NCBI RefSeq assembly: GCF_030811855.1
Contig: NZ_JAUSRN010000008.1
Coordinates: 62,001 to 126,000, forward strand
DNA length: 64,000 nt
Direction: 5' to 3'
From: Variovorax paradoxus
GTDB lineage: Bacteria > Pseudomonadota > Gammaproteobacteria > Burkholderiales > Burkholderiaceae_C
The translations under genes and the position numbers were made by a program. Under the pieces are notes generated by a model, which saw only the letters and a list, made by a program, of their open reading frames with translations, was not told the origin of the DNA and ran no database searches. This document shows, in pieces, positions 29,758-39,891 of this stretch (positions are counted from its first letter, which is position 1; every line of letters starts with the position of its first letter).

Positions 29758-30627
29758 ATGGAAACCCAGCTGGTCGAACTGGACCTGGCCGACTGGAACG
29801 CGGCCACGCCCAACGAGGCGTGGATCGCGGCGCTCGAGGCCGGCAAGGTGCTGTACTTTCCGCGCCTGGGCTTCGAGCTGCTGCAGCAAGAGCGCAGCCT
29901 GCTCACGCCCAGCCTGTTGTCGCCCGACGTGCGGAACATCAGCCTCGATGCCGACGGTCACCTCAAGGGAGTGGCGGGCGACGAGCAGGTGCAGCGCGCG
30001 ACTGCGGCGATGGTCGGGCGCTTTCGCGCGCAGGCGCAGCAGCTCATCCATGGCTTGCTGCCGCACTACACGCCGGCCCTGCGCCTGGCGCCGACCAGCT
30101 ACCGGCCGACGCAGGTCGAGACGCGCGTGCAGTCGTGGCGCGCCGATGATCGGCGCCTGCACGTCGATGCATTTCCGTCGCGGCCCAACTACGGCGAGCG
30201 CATTTTGCGCGTTTTCACCAACGTGAATCCCGAAGGGGCGCCGCGTGTATGGCGCGTGGGCGAGCCCTTCGAGGACATCGCCAAGCGCTTTCTGCCGCGT
30301 GCCAAGCCTTATGTGCGATGGCAGGCCAAGCTGCTGCAGGCGTTGCATGTGACCAAGTCGTTCCGCAGCGAATACGACCACCTGATGCTGCAGCTGCATG
30401 ACGGCATGAAGTCGGACATGGCCTACCAGGAAAGCTCGCCCCAAGAGACCGCCAAGTTCCCGCCTGGTTCGGTGTGGGTGTGCTTTTCGGACCAGACCTC
30501 GCACGCCGTCATGGCGGGGCAGTACATGCTCGAGCAGACCCTTCATCTGCCCGCGGCTAGGCAATACAATCCAGATTCGAGCCCGCTCGCCATCCTGAGC
30601 CGGCTGACCGGACGCACCCTCGTCTGA
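29758..30627 (+). CDS. kdoO: Kdo 3-hydroxylase (Fe(II)/2-oxoglutarate dioxygenase, KdoO)
   Basis: The 289-residue protein matches the Kdo hydroxylase family, which turns the outer Kdo of the lipopolysaccharide inner core into Ko using Fe(II), O2 and 2-oxoglutarate. The iron ligands are visible as H-x-D in RRLHVDAFPSRPNYGERILR (H135, D137) and a distal His in FSDQTSHAVMAGQY (about H249). It starts nine bases after the carB stop, so it is probably cotranscribed with carAB. A terminator follows. KdoO is best known from Burkholderia and Yersinia. Confidence 0.85.
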   Translation: METQLVELDLADWNAATPNEAWIAALEAGKVLYFPRLGFELLQQERSLLTPSLLSPDVRNISLDADGHLKGVAGDEQVQRATAAMVGRFRAQAQQLIHGLLPHYTPALRLAPTSYRPTQVETRVQSWRADDRRLHVDAFPSRPNYGERILRVFTNVNPEGAPRVWRVGEPFEDIAKRFLPRAKPYVRWQAKLLQALHVTKSFRSEYDHLMLQLHDGMKSDMAYQESSPQETAKFPPGSVWVCFSDQTSHAVMAGQYMLEQTLHLPAARQYNPDSSPLAILSRLTGRTLV

Positions 30628-30642
30628 TCCTTTCCCTCATCG

Positions 30643-30676
30643 ACCGCCGAACGGCAGCGTTCGGCGGTTTCGCTTT
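30643..30676 (+). terminator. Rho-independent terminator after kdoO
   Basis: A perfect ten-base-pair stem (ACCGCCGAAC with GTTCGGCGGT, 30643-30652 with 30659-30668) and a six-base loop are followed by TTCGCTTT. It ends the carA-kdoO unit just before the greA ribosome-binding site. Confidence 0.75.
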
Positions 30677-30690
30677 ATGGAGAACCAAAC

Positions 30691-31167
30691 ATGGCGACCA
30701 TCCCAATTACCAAGCGCGGTGCCGAGAAACTGCGCGCTGAATTGCATCAGCTCAAGACCGTGGACCGTCCCTGGGTCATCAATGCGATTTCCGAAGCCCG
30801 TGCGCAGGGCGACCTGAGCGAGAACGCCGAGTACGAAGTCGCCAAGGATCGCCAGGGCTTCATCGAAGGCCGCATCCAGGAAGTCGAGGGCAAGCTCTCG
30901 GCCGCGCAGATCATCGACCCGGCCGAGCTGGATGCCGGTGGCAAGGTGGTGTTCGGATCTACCGTGGAACTCGAGGAAGAAGAGTCTGGCGACGCCGTCA
31001 AATACCAGATCGTCGGCGAAGACGAAGCCGACTTGAAGCTGGGCCTGATCAACATCTCCAGCCCGATCGCGCGTGCGCTCATCGGCAAGGAAGAGGGCGA
31101 CGTTGCCGAAGTGCAGGCACCCGGTGGCCTCAAGCGCTACGAGATCGTCGCGGTCCGCTACCTCTGA
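30691..31167 (+). CDS. greA: Transcription elongation factor GreA
   Basis: The 158-residue protein has the GreA layout: an N-terminal coiled coil (about 1-75) with [14 protein letters not shown] and [14 protein letters not shown], whose acidic tip enters the RNA polymerase secondary channel, and a C-terminal FKBP-like domain. It stimulates cleavage of backtracked RNA. A GGAG ribosome-binding site lies eight bases before the ATG. It is followed by a DUF4149 gene after 13 bases, a common pairing in betaproteobacteria. Confidence 0.97.
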   Translation: MATIPITKRGAEKLRAELHQLKTVDRPWVINAISEARAQGDLSENAEYEVAKDRQGFIEGRIQEVEGKLSAAQIIDPAELDAGGKVVFGSTVELEEEESGDAVKYQIVGEDEADLKLGLINISSPIARALIGKEEGDVAEVQAPGGLKRYEIVAVRYL

Positions 31168-31180
31168 CCTGCCGCGCCGC

Positions 31181-31606
31181 ATGAAAGACCGCCTCGCGCT
31201 GCTGCTGGCCGCCTTCTGGTGGGGCAGTCTCACGACGATCGGTTTCCTCGTGGTGCCAATGCTGTTCGCGAAGCTTGGCAATCCCGCTGTCGCGGGCAAT
31301 TTTGCCGGGCAATTGTTCGAGGCGCAGAGCTGGATCGCCATCGGCTGCGGCCTGCTGCTGCTCATTCATTTCAGAACAAAGATGGACGAGCGCATCGACA
31401 GCGCCTCGATGGGCGCAATCTTCCTGATATTGGCCGCATTGCTGCTGGCGCTGCTCCAGCAATATGCCGTGGCGCCCCGCATTCTGGCGCGCGATAACCT
31501 CAAGCTGTGGCATGCCGTGGGAAGCGGGATGTACCTGGCTCAGTGGCTCTGCGCCGGCGTGCTGCTGTGGCGCATGGGCGCCGTTCGCACGCCCTCGGCA
31601 GACTGA
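31181..31606 (+). CDS. DUF4149 membrane protein
   Basis: The 141-residue hydrophobic protein has four predicted membrane helices (about 5-27, 43-60, 71-92, 108-130). It carries the WWGSLTTIGFLVVPMLFAKL opening and AGQLFEAQSWIAIGCG stretch of the DUF4149 family, a small proteobacterial group of unknown function often encoded near greA or yhbY. The ATG at 31181 lies 13 bases after greA. It converges with the glycosyltransferase-like gene. Confidence 0.85.
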   Translation: MKDRLALLLAAFWWGSLTTIGFLVVPMLFAKLGNPAVAGNFAGQLFEAQSWIAIGCGLLLLIHFRTKMDERIDSASMGAIFLILAALLLALLQQYAVAPRILARDNLKLWHAVGSGMYLAQWLCAGVLLWRMGAVRTPSAD

Positions 31607-31648
31607 AGGCTGGCGGTTGGGCAAGCTGCCCACCGCCATCCGTTCACC

Positions 31649-32389
31649 TCATTCTTTCCAGAACTTGGCGACCCAGCTTGCTGGCCGGATAAAGCGAAAA
31701 GTCCGGTTGCGGCGCCCCGCCAGCGCATCGGGCGGATTGCATTCGCCATGGAACACCATGATGCGTGCGCCTTCGGGGACGAAGGGCTCTTCCCAGTAGT
31801 TGGTCGGCCACATGGGAATGCCGTGGTACTTGAAGCTCGGGCACCAGGCTGTGGGCCAGTAGCCCAGCTTGCCCTGCTTGTGCAGCATGGCGGACAGGTA
31901 GGTCTGCTCGTTGCGGTACTCGGCCTGGACTTTGTCCATGTTGTTGCGGAAATACGCCAGCACGTCGGCGTGGGCACCCAACTCGAAGCGGTACACCGAT
32001 GAATTTCCGGTGATTCGCCCGCGGCGCCAGGGGCGCGCGTAGTCTTTAATGATCAGGAACTCGCCCGGGTACTCGAAGAAGGCATCGAGGCTGCCCACGA
32101 TCACCACGTCCACGTCCAGGAAGAGGGCGGTGCCGCGCAGGCCGTGCAGGTCCTTTTCGAAGGTGGTGAGCTTCTTCCACGCGCCGTCGCGCTGGCCGGG
32201 GGCCAGCTGCAGGTTGAGCGGCGGAATCGGCAGGCACGTCACTTCGGGGCGGATGCCGGTGCCGTCGTCCGTCAGGCACACGAACTTGAAGTCGCCGCTG
32301 AGATTGCGGCGCACCATCGCGTAGAGGCGGTTGACGTATTCGGGGCCGTATTTCGTGCCCCACTTCATGCAGAGGATGTGGCGTGTCAC
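31649..32389 (-). CDS. Putative glycosyltransferase (GT8-like)
   Basis: The 246-residue product starts VTRHILCMKWGTKYGPEYVN and contains FVCLTDDGTGIRPEV followed by FLDVDVVIVGSLD, the D-x-D metal/sugar-nucleotide motif of GT-A folds, and further FHGECNP. It resembles an uncharacterised glycosyltransferase family common in Burkholderiales. Donor and acceptor are unknown. Surface polysaccharide or lipopolysaccharide work is an inference only. The GTG start at 32389 lies five bases after the yhbY stop, with only a weak ribosome-binding site, so it depends on coupling to yhbY. Confidence 0.75.
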   Translation of the reverse strand: MTRHILCMKWGTKYGPEYVNRLYAMVRRNLSGDFKFVCLTDDGTGIRPEVTCLPIPPLNLQLAPGQRDGAWKKLTTFEKDLHGLRGTALFLDVDVVIVGSLDAFFEYPGEFLIIKDYARPWRRGRITGNSSVYRFELGAHADVLAYFRNNMDKVQAEYRNEQTYLSAMLHKQGKLGYWPTAWCPSFKYHGIPMWPTNYWEEPFVPEGARIMVFHGECNPPDALAGRRNRTFRFIRPASWVAKFWKE

Positions 32390-32394
32390 CCAGC

Positions 32395-32874
32395 TCAATC
32401 CGACTGGTTGCGCTTCTTGGCCGAGAGGGGCCGCTTCGCCTTGGCGCGCTTGATGGTGCCGCCGGGGGTGAGGCGCTGGTTGCCGAGCACGCGCAGGGTC
32501 TTGATCTCGGGGCGCTGGCCGCCGCGCTTGCTGTACTTCAGCACCTTGATGTCGCGCGGACCGGGCATGCGGTCTTCGTCGACCACGCGCTCTTTCTCGG
32601 GCTTGGGGCGCCACAGCACCAGCAGCTTGCCGATGTGCTGGATGGGCGCCGCGTCGAGCTCTTCGGCCAATTCGCGCAGCATGGCGTCGCGGGCCAGGCG
32701 GTCGTCGGAAAAGACACGGACTTTGATAAGGCCATGGGCCTTCAGCGCCGCATCGGCTTCTTTTTTAACGGCAGGGGTCAGCCCGTCTCCACCGACCATG
32801 ACGATCGGATCCAGGTGGTGAGCTTCGGCGCGGTGCACCTTGCGCTCGGCAGGGGTAAGTTGAATGGCGGGCAT
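32395..32874 (-). CDS. yhbY: YhbY/CRS1 family RNA-binding protein
   Basis: The 159-residue protein begins MPAIQLTPAERKVHRAEAHHLDP. The CRM domain (about 1-95) carries the typical VMVGGDGLTPAVKKEADAALKAHGLIKVRV with its GxxG-like loop. YhbY associates with pre-50S ribosomal particles and is thought to help assembly. A basic C-terminal tail of about 50 residues (RPLSAKKRNQSD) goes beyond the E. coli form of 97 residues. It is divergent from rlmE, with 89 bases between the starts, the usual betaproteobacterial arrangement. Confidence 0.9.
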   Translation of the reverse strand: MPAIQLTPAERKVHRAEAHHLDPIVMVGGDGLTPAVKKEADAALKAHGLIKVRVFSDDRLARDAMLRELAEELDAAPIQHIGKLLVLWRPKPEKERVVDEDRMPGPRDIKVLKYSKRGGQRPEIKTLRVLGNQRLTPGGTIKRAKAKRPLSAKKRNQSD

Positions 32875-32963
32875 CCCCGTATTATCGAGGGTAGAAAGCA
32901 ACCTCTCGAACCGCCGGGCCGCTTCCACGCGAATACCGCAGCGCGAAGCACGAGAGGCTCCCC

Positions 32964-33632
32964 ATGAGCACCAAGGCGAAAAGCAAAAAAGTAAACAAGG
33001 CGTGGCTGCACGACCACATCAACGATCCGTACGTCAAGCTGGCCACGCGGGAGGGGTACCGCGCACGCGCCGCCTACAAGCTGAAGGAAATCGACGAATC
33101 GCTGGGCCTGGTCAAACCGGGCCAGCTGGTGGTCGATCTGGGCTCTACGCCGGGTGCCTGGAGCCAATACCTTCGGCGGCGCATGTCGCCCGACGGGGCT
33201 GCGGCTGGCGCGCTGAACGGCACCATCATCGCCCTCGACATGCTGCCCATGGAGCCTATCGAGGGCGTGACCTTCCTGCAGGGCGACTTTCGCGAGGCGG
33301 AGCTGCTGGAGCAGGTGCTGGGCGTGCTCGCGGGCCGGAAGGCCGACCTGGTGGTTTCGGACATGGCCCCCAACCTGTCGGGCATCCATTCGGCTGACGC
33401 CGCCCGGGTTGCGCACCTGATCGAGCTTGCCATCGACTTCGCCCAGCACCACCTGAAGCCGGAAGGGGCGCTGGTCGCCAAGCTTTTCCATGGCAGCGGC
33501 TATGACGAGCTGGTGAAGCTGTTCAAGGCGAATTTCCGCACCGTGAAGCCCTTCAAACCCAAGGCCTCGCGGGACAAATCGTCCGAAACCTTTCTGGTTG
33601 GCATGGGTCTCAAGGCCCACGAAACGCTTTGA
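32964..33632 (+). CDS. rlmE: 23S rRNA (uridine-2552-2'-O)-methyltransferase
   Basis: The 222-residue SAM-dependent enzyme (FtsJ/RrmJ) methylates U2552 of 23S rRNA in the A-loop during late 50S assembly. Visible are [12 protein letters not shown] (catalytic Lys), the SAM motif [23 protein letters not shown] with the catalytic Asp, and [12 protein letters not shown] (Lys) followed by [15 protein letters not shown] (Glu). An insert at [14 protein letters not shown] is longer than in E. coli. ftsH follows, the classical pairing. Confidence 0.95.
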   Translation: MSTKAKSKKVNKAWLHDHINDPYVKLATREGYRARAAYKLKEIDESLGLVKPGQLVVDLGSTPGAWSQYLRRRMSPDGAAAGALNGTIIALDMLPMEPIEGVTFLQGDFREAELLEQVLGVLAGRKADLVVSDMAPNLSGIHSADAARVAHLIELAIDFAQHHLKPEGALVAKLFHGSGYDELVKLFKANFRTVKPFKPKASRDKSSETFLVGMGLKAHETL

Positions 33633-33810
33633 TACCTTGCCGTCGGAGGCCTCGGCAGGGGGCCGTCAGGGCGCTAACCCTTGTCAGGCTATGGCTGCTT
33701 TAGGGAAATGCCCGCTTTTCGCAGCTTGAAAAGCCTAAAATGGGGCGCAATTGCGTATCCATAGCGCGTTCTTTCACAATCTTGTCACGCGCTTTCGACT
33801 GGAGCTTCGT

Positions 33811-35727
33811 TTGAACAATCAGTGGTTTTCCAAAGTTGCCGTATGGCTCGTCATTGCCATGGTGTTGTTCACTGTGTTCAAGCAGTTCGACACCCGCGGC
33901 GGCGTCGGCTCAGGAGCGGTGAGCTATTCGGAGTTCCTGGATCAGGTCCGAAACAACCAGATCAAGAGCGCCATCATTCCTGAAGGCGCGGGCGGCGGCG
34001 AAATCGTCGCAGTCACCAACGACGATCGCAAGATCCGAACAACCGCCACCGTGCTCGACCGCGGCCTGGTCGGCGACCTGATCGACCACAACGTCAAGTT
34101 CGACGTCAAGCCGCGTGAAGAGGGCTCGCTCCTCATGACGCTCTTGGTGAGCTGGGGCCCGATGCTGCTCTTGATCGGCGTCTGGATCTATTTCATGCGC
34201 CAGATGCAGGGCGGCGGCAAAGGCGGGGCATTCAGCTTCGGCAAGAGCAAGGCCCGCATGATGGACGAGAACAACAACACGGTCACTTTCGCCGACGTCG
34301 CGGGCTGCGACGAGGCCAAGGAAGAAGTCCGTGAAGTCGTCGACTTCCTGAAAGACCCGCAGCGCTTCCAGAAACTGGGCGGGCGCATTCCGCGCGGCTT
34401 GCTGCTGGTCGGCCCTCCGGGCACCGGCAAGACCTTGCTGGCCAAGTCGATCGCCGGCGAAGCCAAGGTTCCGTTCTTCTCGATCTCAGGTTCCGACTTC
34501 GTCGAAATGTTCGTCGGCGTGGGCGCGGCCCGGGTGCGCGACATGTTCGAAAACGCCAAGAAGAACGCTCCCTGCATCATCTTCATCGACGAAATCGATG
34601 CGGTGGGCCGCCAGCGCGGTGCCGGCCTGGGCGGCGGCAACGACGAACGCGAACAAACCTTGAACCAGATGCTGGTCGAGATGGACGGTTTTGAAACCAA
34701 CCTCGGCGTGATCGTGGTGGCTGCCACCAACCGCCCCGACATCCTGGATGCCGCTCTGCTGCGCCCGGGTCGTTTCGACCGCCAGGTGTATGTCACGCTG
34801 CCCGACATTCGCGGCCGCGAGCAGATCCTCGGCGTCCACATGCGCAAGGTGCCGCTGGGCCAGGACGTGAACCCAAGCGTTATCGCGCGCGGCACGCCCG
34901 GCATGTCCGGTGCAGACCTGGCCAACCTCTGTAACGAAGCCGCCCTGATGGCCGCACGCCGCAACGCGCGCGTGGTCGAAATGCAGGACTTCGAGAAGGC
35001 CAAGGACAAGATCTTCATGGGCCCCGAGCGCAAGAGCATGGTCATGCCCGAGGAAGAGCGCCGCAACACGGCCTACCACGAGTCCGGCCACGCCCTCATC
35101 GGCAAGCTGCTGCCCAAGTGCGACCCGGTCCACAAGGTCACGATCATTCCGCGTGGCCGCGCCCTGGGCGTGACCATGAGCCTGCCGGCACAAGACCGCT
35201 ACAGCTACGACCGCGAGTACATGCTGAACCAGATCAGCATGCTGTTCGGCGGCCGCATTGCCGAAGAAGTGTTCATGCACCAGATGACCACCGGCGCCAG
35301 CAACGACTTCGAGCGTGCAACCTCCATCGCCCGCGACATGGTCACGCGCTACGGCATGACCGACGCGCTGGGCCCGATGGTCTATGCCGAGAACGAAGGC
35401 GAAGTGTTCCTCGGCCGCTCGGTCACCAAGACCACGAACATGAGCGAGCAGACCATGGAAAAGGTCGATGCCGAAGTTCGCCGCATCATCGACGAGCAGT
35501 ACGCCTTGGCGCGCCGCCTCATCGAGGAGAACAGCGACAAGATGCACACCATGGCCAAGGCCCTGCTCGAGTGGGAAACCATCGACAGCGAGCAGCTCGA
35601 CGACATCATGGCAGGCCGTGCTCCGCGTCCGCCCAAGGACTGGACGCCGCGCATCCCGCCTTCGGGCAGCGGCGGCAGCGGCGGCACGCCGGCTGTCAAT
35701 CCGGATCCGGCGCCCACAGTTGCCTGA
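33811..35727 (+). CDS. ftsH: ATP-dependent zinc metalloprotease FtsH
   Basis: The 638-residue inner-membrane AAA protease degrades membrane proteins and regulators such as LpxC and sigma-32. Two membrane helices flank a periplasmic loop (about 8-25 and 115-135). The AAA domain has Walker A GPPGTGKT, Walker [10 protein letters not shown] and the second region of homology [20 protein letters not shown]. The protease domain has the HESGH zinc motif. It starts with TTG at 33811 ([14 protein letters not shown]), seven bases after GGAG. The frame is open upstream to 33751 but that part does not match the family. Confidence 0.97.
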   Translation: MNNQWFSKVAVWLVIAMVLFTVFKQFDTRGGVGSGAVSYSEFLDQVRNNQIKSAIIPEGAGGGEIVAVTNDDRKIRTTATVLDRGLVGDLIDHNVKFDVKPREEGSLLMTLLVSWGPMLLLIGVWIYFMRQMQGGGKGGAFSFGKSKARMMDENNNTVTFADVAGCDEAKEEVREVVDFLKDPQRFQKLGGRIPRGLLLVGPPGTGKTLLAKSIAGEAKVPFFSISGSDFVEMFVGVGAARVRDMFENAKKNAPCIIFIDEIDAVGRQRGAGLGGGNDEREQTLNQMLVEMDGFETNLGVIVVAATNRPDILDAALLRPGRFDRQVYVTLPDIRGREQILGVHMRKVPLGQDVNPSVIARGTPGMSGADLANLCNEAALMAARRNARVVEMQDFEKAKDKIFMGPERKSMVMPEEERRNTAYHESGHALIGKLLPKCDPVHKVTIIPRGRALGVTMSLPAQDRYSYDREYMLNQISMLFGGRIAEEVFMHQMTTGASNDFERATSIARDMVTRYGMTDALGPMVYAENEGEVFLGRSVTKTTNMSEQTMEKVDAEVRRIIDEQYALARRLIEENSDKMHTMAKALLEWETIDSEQLDDIMAGRAPRPPKDWTPRIPPSGSGGSGGTPAVNPDPAPTVA

Positions 35728-35749
35728 AGTGCAACCGGCGTCAAACAAC

Positions 35750-35773
35750 AACGGGGCCCTGGGCCCCGTTTTC
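35750..35773 (+). terminator. Rho-independent terminator after ftsH
   Basis: AACGGGGC at 35750-35757 pairs with GCCCCGTT at 35763-35770 around a five-base loop, followed by TT. It lies between ftsH and folP, so folP-glmM expression may depend on read-through or a local start. Confidence 0.65.
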
Positions 35774-35787
35774 GATGAAGGTGCCGC

Positions 35788-36690
35788 ATGACGAAGGCCC
35801 CTGCAACCGTCTGGCAGACGGCGCGCTTTGCCGTCGATCTGGCGCAGCCACGCGTGATGGGCATCGTCAACGTCACCCCTGATTCCTTTTCCGACGGTGG
35901 AGCGCATGCTTCCACCGAAGCTGCGCTGCGCCATTGCGAGCAGTTGTTGAAAGAGGGCGCCGACATCCTCGATATTGGCGGCGAATCGACCCGCCCGGGC
36001 AGCCCGGCCGTGCCGCTCGACGCCGAACTGGCGCGCGTGCTGCCCGTGGTCCGCGAAGCGGTCAGGCTCAACGTGCCGGTGTCCGTCGATACCTACAAAC
36101 CGGAAGTGATGCACGCGGTGCTCGATCTGGGCGCCGACATCATCAACGACGTCTGGGCGCTGCGGCAGCCCGGTGCGCGCGAAGCCATGGCCGCGCATCC
36201 GTCATGCGGCATCTGCCTGATGCACATGCATCGCGACCCGCAGACCATGCAGACGGCGCCAATGCAGGGTGACGTGGTGCCCGAGGTGCTGTCATTCTGG
36301 GTGCAGCAGGTGGCGCAGCTCCTGGCGCTGAAAGTCGATCCCTCGCGCATCACGCTGGACCCTGGCATTGGTTTCGGCAAGACCGTGCCGCAGAATTTCG
36401 CCCTGCTGGCGCGCCAGCGCGAGTTGCTGGGCGCCGGCTTCCCGCTGCTTCTGGGCTGGTCCCGCAAGTCGTCGATCGGCGCGGTGAGCGGCATCCAGAT
36501 TGCCAGCGGACGCATCGTGCCGAGCGTGGTCGCAGCGGTGCTCGCGGTGGAGCGGGGCGCGGCCATCGTGCGGGTGCACGACGTGCGCGACACCGTGTCG
36601 GCGCTTGCCGTGTGGCGCGCCATGAAGGCTGAAGAGCCGCATCCCGATCTGCAAGTTTCACAAGATCAACAACAGGAGGAGATCCCTTGA
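35788..36690 (+). CDS. folP: Dihydropteroate synthase
   Basis: The 300-residue TIM-barrel enzyme joins p-aminobenzoate to the pterin diphosphate in folate synthesis and is the sulfonamide target. Both family signatures are present: [15 protein letters not shown] near residue 25 and [14 protein letters not shown] near 60. DPGIGFGKT and [11 protein letters not shown] follow. The stop overlaps the TTG start of glmM by three bases. The folP-glmM pair is widely conserved downstream of ftsH. Confidence 0.96.
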   Translation: MTKAPATVWQTARFAVDLAQPRVMGIVNVTPDSFSDGGAHASTEAALRHCEQLLKEGADILDIGGESTRPGSPAVPLDAELARVLPVVREAVRLNVPVSVDTYKPEVMHAVLDLGADIINDVWALRQPGAREAMAAHPSCGICLMHMHRDPQTMQTAPMQGDVVPEVLSFWVQQVAQLLALKVDPSRITLDPGIGFGKTVPQNFALLARQRELLGAGFPLLLGWSRKSSIGAVSGIQIASGRIVPSVVAAVLAVERGAAIVRVHDVRDTVSALAVWRAMKAEEPHPDLQVSQDQQQEEIP

Positions 36691-38030
36691 CCCGAAAATA
36701 CTTTGGTACCGACGGCATCCGCGGTACGGTCGGCCAGTCGCCCATCACTCCTGATTTCGTGCTGCGCCTCGCGCATGCCGTGGGCCGCGTGCTCAAGAAG
36801 AGCCAGTCGCGTCCCACGGTGCTGATCGGCAAGGACACTCGCATCTCGGGCTACATGCTCGAAAGCGCGCTCGAATCGGGCTTCAATTCCGCCGGCGTCG
36901 ACGTGGTGCTGCTCGGCCCACTGCCGACCCCCGGCGTGGCGTACCTGACGCGCGCGCAGCGTGCCAGCCTGGGCGTGGTGATCAGCGCCAGCCACAACGC
37001 CTACCCGGACAACGGCATCAAGTTCTTCAGCGCGCAGGGAACCAAGCTCGACGACGAGTGGGAGCTTGCGGTGGAGGCTGTGCTCGAGGAGGCTCCCGTT
37101 TGGGCAGCCTCGGCCGAGCTTGGCAAGGCGCGCCGTCTCAATGACGCACCCGGCCGCTACATCGAGTTCTGCAAGAGCACCTTCGCCAACGACCTCACGC
37201 TGCGCGACATGAAGCTGGTGATCGACGCGGCGCATGGCGCGGCCTACCAGGTGGCGCCCAACGTGTTCCACGAACTCGGCGCAGAGGTCACCAGCATCGG
37301 CTGCGCCCCCGACGGACTGAACATCAACAAGGGCTTCGGCGCCACGCATCCCGCCGCACTGGTCGCGGCCGTGACGGCGCAGAAAGCCGACTACGGCATC
37401 GCGCTCGACGGCGATGCCGACCGCCTGCAGCTCGTCGACGCGAGCGGGCGCCTGTTCAACGGCGACGAACTTCTCTACCTGATGGTGGCCGAGCGCATCG
37501 CGCGCGGCGACAAGCCCGTCGGCGTGGTCGGCACGCTGATGACCAACAAGGCCGTCGAGGTGGCGCTGCGCGGGCAGGGCATCGAGTTCGTGCGCGCCAA
37601 GGTGGGCGACCGCTATGTGCTCGAAGAGCTCGACAAGCGCGGTTGGCTGCTGGGCGGCGAAGGTTCGGGCCATCTGCTGGTGCTCGACCGCCACACCACC
37701 GGCGACGGCATCGTGAGCGCGCTGCAGGTGCTGCAAGCCTGCGTGCGCAGCGGCAAGACCGTGGCGCAGCTGCTTGCGGATCTCACGCTGTTCCCCCAGG
37801 TCCTGATCAATGTTCGGCTGGCGCCCGGCCAGGACTGGAAGAACAACGAGGGTTTGGTCCGCGAAACGCAGCGCACCGAAGCCGAGCTTGGCGACGGCGG
37901 CCGCGTACTGATTCGCGCAAGCGGCACCGAGCCGCTGGTGCGCGTGATGGTCGAGGCGCGTGACGCCAAGCAGGCCGAGGCCTGCGCGAAGCGCCTCGCC
38001 GCGACCCTCGAGTCCGCGCAGCAACGATGA
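36687..38030 (+). CDS. glmM: Phosphoglucosamine mutase
   Basis: The 447-residue enzyme converts glucosamine 6-phosphate to the 1-phosphate for UDP-GlcNAc, feeding peptidoglycan and LpxA. The phosphoserine is in [17 protein letters not shown] (S102), the metal loop is [11 protein letters not shown], and GGEGSGHLL is in domain 3. The start is TTG 36687 ([13 protein letters not shown]), seven bases after a perfect AGGAGG and overlapping the folP stop. The 3' end overlaps the acetyltransferase gene in an ATGA junction. Confidence 0.97.
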   Translation: MTRKYFGTDGIRGTVGQSPITPDFVLRLAHAVGRVLKKSQSRPTVLIGKDTRISGYMLESALESGFNSAGVDVVLLGPLPTPGVAYLTRAQRASLGVVISASHNAYPDNGIKFFSAQGTKLDDEWELAVEAVLEEAPVWAASAELGKARRLNDAPGRYIEFCKSTFANDLTLRDMKLVIDAAHGAAYQVAPNVFHELGAEVTSIGCAPDGLNINKGFGATHPAALVAAVTAQKADYGIALDGDADRLQLVDASGRLFNGDELLYLMVAERIARGDKPVGVVGTLMTNKAVEVALRGQGIEFVRAKVGDRYVLEELDKRGWLLGGEGSGHLLVLDRHTTGDGIVSALQVLQACVRSGKTVAQLLADLTLFPQVLINVRLAPGQDWKNNEGLVRETQRTEAELGDGGRVLIRASGTEPLVRVMVEARDAKQAEACAKRLAATLESAQQR

Positions 38031-38506
38031 TCGAGGTCGTTCTCGTCGATTACCGCAACGCCGCGCAGGCAGCTGCGCTGGTCGACCTGCTCGATGCCTA
38101 TGCGCGCGATCCCGCTGGCGGCGGCACGCCGCTCGATGCCAGCGTGCGCGCCGGGCTGCCCGCGGCATTGGCCGCGCGGCCGCAAGCCTTCAGCGTGCTG
38201 GCGTACGACGGTGCACAGCCGGTCGGCCTCGTCAATTGCATCGAAGGGTTTTCGACCTTCGCCTGCAAGCCGCTGGTCAATGTGCACGACGTGGTCGTGC
38301 TGGCCAGCCATCGCGGCCAGCGCGTTGCGCAGCGCATGTTCGCGCGGGTGGAGCAGGAGGCAAGGGCGCGTGGTGCCTGCAAGCTCACTCTGGAAGTGCT
38401 CTCGGCCAATGCGCCAGCGCTGCGCAGCTACGAGCGTGAAGGGTTCATCGGCTATCAGCTCGACCCCGCGTTCGGGCACGCGGTGTTTTTGCAGAAGAAG
38501 CTCTGA
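38027..38506 (+). CDS. GNAT-family N-acetyltransferase
   Basis: The 159-residue protein has the acetyl-CoA fold: [31 protein letters not shown] is motif A with the R/Q-x-x-G-x-A loop (SHRGQRVAQ), and [21 protein letters not shown] is motif B. The start overlaps the glmM stop by four bases, so it is made from the same mRNA. The substrate is unknown. The physical link to glmM does not prove an amino-sugar substrate. Confidence 0.85.
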   Translation: MIEVVLVDYRNAAQAAALVDLLDAYARDPAGGGTPLDASVRAGLPAALAARPQAFSVLAYDGAQPVGLVNCIEGFSTFACKPLVNVHDVVVLASHRGQRVAQRMFARVEQEARARGACKLTLEVLSANAPALRSYEREGFIGYQLDPAFGHAVFLQKKL

Positions 38507-38548
38507 AAAAAGAAAAAGGGCCGGGGCGCATTTGGCGCCGTCGGCCCT
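38505..38548 (-). terminator. Terminator of the acyl-CoA dehydrogenase operon
   Basis: AGGGCC (38517-38522) pairs with GGCCCT (38543-38548), with an inner GCGC/GCGC stem. On the minus strand the hairpin is followed by TTTTTCTTTTTT. It ends transcription coming from the acyl-CoA dehydrogenase gene at 38590. Confidence 0.7.
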
Positions 38549-38580
38549 CACCCCGACCCTCTCCCCGAGGGGAGAGGGAG
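38545..38580. repeat. REP-like interspersed palindrome
   Basis: CCCTCACCCCGACCCTCTCC and the following GAGGGGAGAGGGAG form the well-known short intergenic element of many GC-rich proteobacteria, with an eight-base-pair stem CCCTCTCC/GGAGAGGG at 38557-38578. Only one copy was noticed in the window. It lies between convergent genes. Confidence 0.6.
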
Positions 38581-38589
38581 TAAGACAAA

Positions 38590-39861
38590 TCAGAAGCGCG
38601 TAACGGGCGGCTCGGCTTCGGTCTTGCTGAGCGCGTACTTGCCCAGCTCCCACTTCGCGATTGCATTGCGGTGCACTTCGTCCGGACCGTCCGCAAAGCG
38701 CAGCGTACGCGCACCGGCGTAGGCGTAGGCCAGCGGAAAGTCGTCGCTCATGCCGCCGCCGCCATGCACCTGCATGGCCCAGTCGATCACCTGGCAGGCC
38801 ATGCTCGGCGCCACTACCTTGATCATCGCGATCTCGTTCTTCGCGACCTTGTTGCCGGCCACGTCCATAAGCCATGCGGCCTTGAGCGTGAGCAGGCGGG
38901 CCATGTCGATCTTGCAGCGCGCTTCGGCAATGCGTTCCTGCGTGACGGTCTGCGAAGCGACCGTCTTGCCGAAGGCCACGCGCGACGAGGCGCGCTTGCA
39001 CATCAGTTCGAGCGCGCGCTCGGCCAGGCCGATGAGGCGCATGCAGTGGTGAATGCGTCCGGGGCCAAGCCGGCCTTGGGCAATTTCGAAGCCGCGGCCT
39101 TCGCCGAGCAGGATGTTGTCGACCGGCACGCGCACGTTCTCGAAGTACATCTCCACGTGGCCGTGCGGCGCGTCGTCGTACCCCATCACGTTGAGCGGGC
39201 GCACGATGCGGATGCCCTTGGCGTCCGCCGGCACGATGACCATGCTCTGCTGCGAGTGCTTCGGCGCGTCAGGATCGCTCTTGCCCATGGTGATGAACAC
39301 GGCGCAGCGCGGATCGGCGGCACCCGAGATCCACCACTTGTGGCCATTGATCACGTACTCGTCGCCCTGGCGTTCGATACGGGTCGAAATGTTGGTGGCG
39401 TCGCTCGATGCGACGTCCGGTTCGGTCATCGCGAAGGCCGAGCGGATCTGGCCTTCGAGCAGCGGCTTGAGCCAGCGCGCCTTGATGGCTTCGGAGCCAT
39501 AGCGGGCAATGGTCTCCATGTTGCCGGTGTCCGGCGCCGAGCAGTTGAAGGCTTCCGATGCCCATGGCACGCGGCCCATGATCTCGGCCAGCGGTGCGTA
39601 TTCCTGGTTCGTGAGGCCGGCGCCTTCATAGCCCGACGCGGATGCACTGTCGACCGGCAGGAACAGGTTCCACAGCCCCTGGGCCTTGGCCTTCTCCTTG
39701 ACCTTCTCAACGGTCTTGAGCGCGGTCCAGCGCTTGCCGGCGGCCGTGTTGGCGGCCAGTTCGGCCGAATACTCGGCTTCGGCCGGGTAGATGTGCTCGT
39801 CCATGAACGCGCTCACGCGCTTCTGGAGTTCCTTGGTTTTTGCCGAGTATTCGAAGTCCAT
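38590..39861 (-). CDS. Acyl-CoA dehydrogenase
   Basis: The 423-residue flavoprotein opens beta-oxidation by dehydrogenating an acyl-CoA to the enoyl-CoA, passing electrons to ETF. Family segments are [16 protein letters not shown] (FAD and acyl site), [14 protein letters not shown], and near the end [34 protein letters not shown]. The sequence resembles the ACAD10/11-type group, which is often encoded with an APH-like phosphotransferase, as it is here with the gene 30 bases upstream. The exact acyl substrate is not visible. Confidence 0.92.
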   Translation of the reverse strand: MDFEYSAKTKELQKRVSAFMDEHIYPAEAEYSAELAANTAAGKRWTALKTVEKVKEKAKAQGLWNLFLPVDSASASGYEGAGLTNQEYAPLAEIMGRVPWASEAFNCSAPDTGNMETIARYGSEAIKARWLKPLLEGQIRSAFAMTEPDVASSDATNISTRIERQGDEYVINGHKWWISGAADPRCAVFITMGKSDPDAPKHSQQSMVIVPADAKGIRIVRPLNVMGYDDAPHGHVEMYFENVRVPVDNILLGEGRGFEIAQGRLGPGRIHHCMRLIGLAERALELMCKRASSRVAFGKTVASQTVTQERIAEARCKIDMARLLTLKAAWLMDVAGNKVAKNEIAMIKVVAPSMACQVIDWAMQVHGGGGMSDDFPLAYAYAGARTLRFADGPDEVHRNAIAKWELGKYALSKTEAEPPVTRF

Positions 39862-39891
39862 CGTTTGTCTCCTGGTGGGGGTGTGAGGCAG

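Noticed and set aside
38545-38580. Insertion sequence end
   Set aside because: The palindrome matches a common short interspersed intergenic element and no transposase gene is present in the window.
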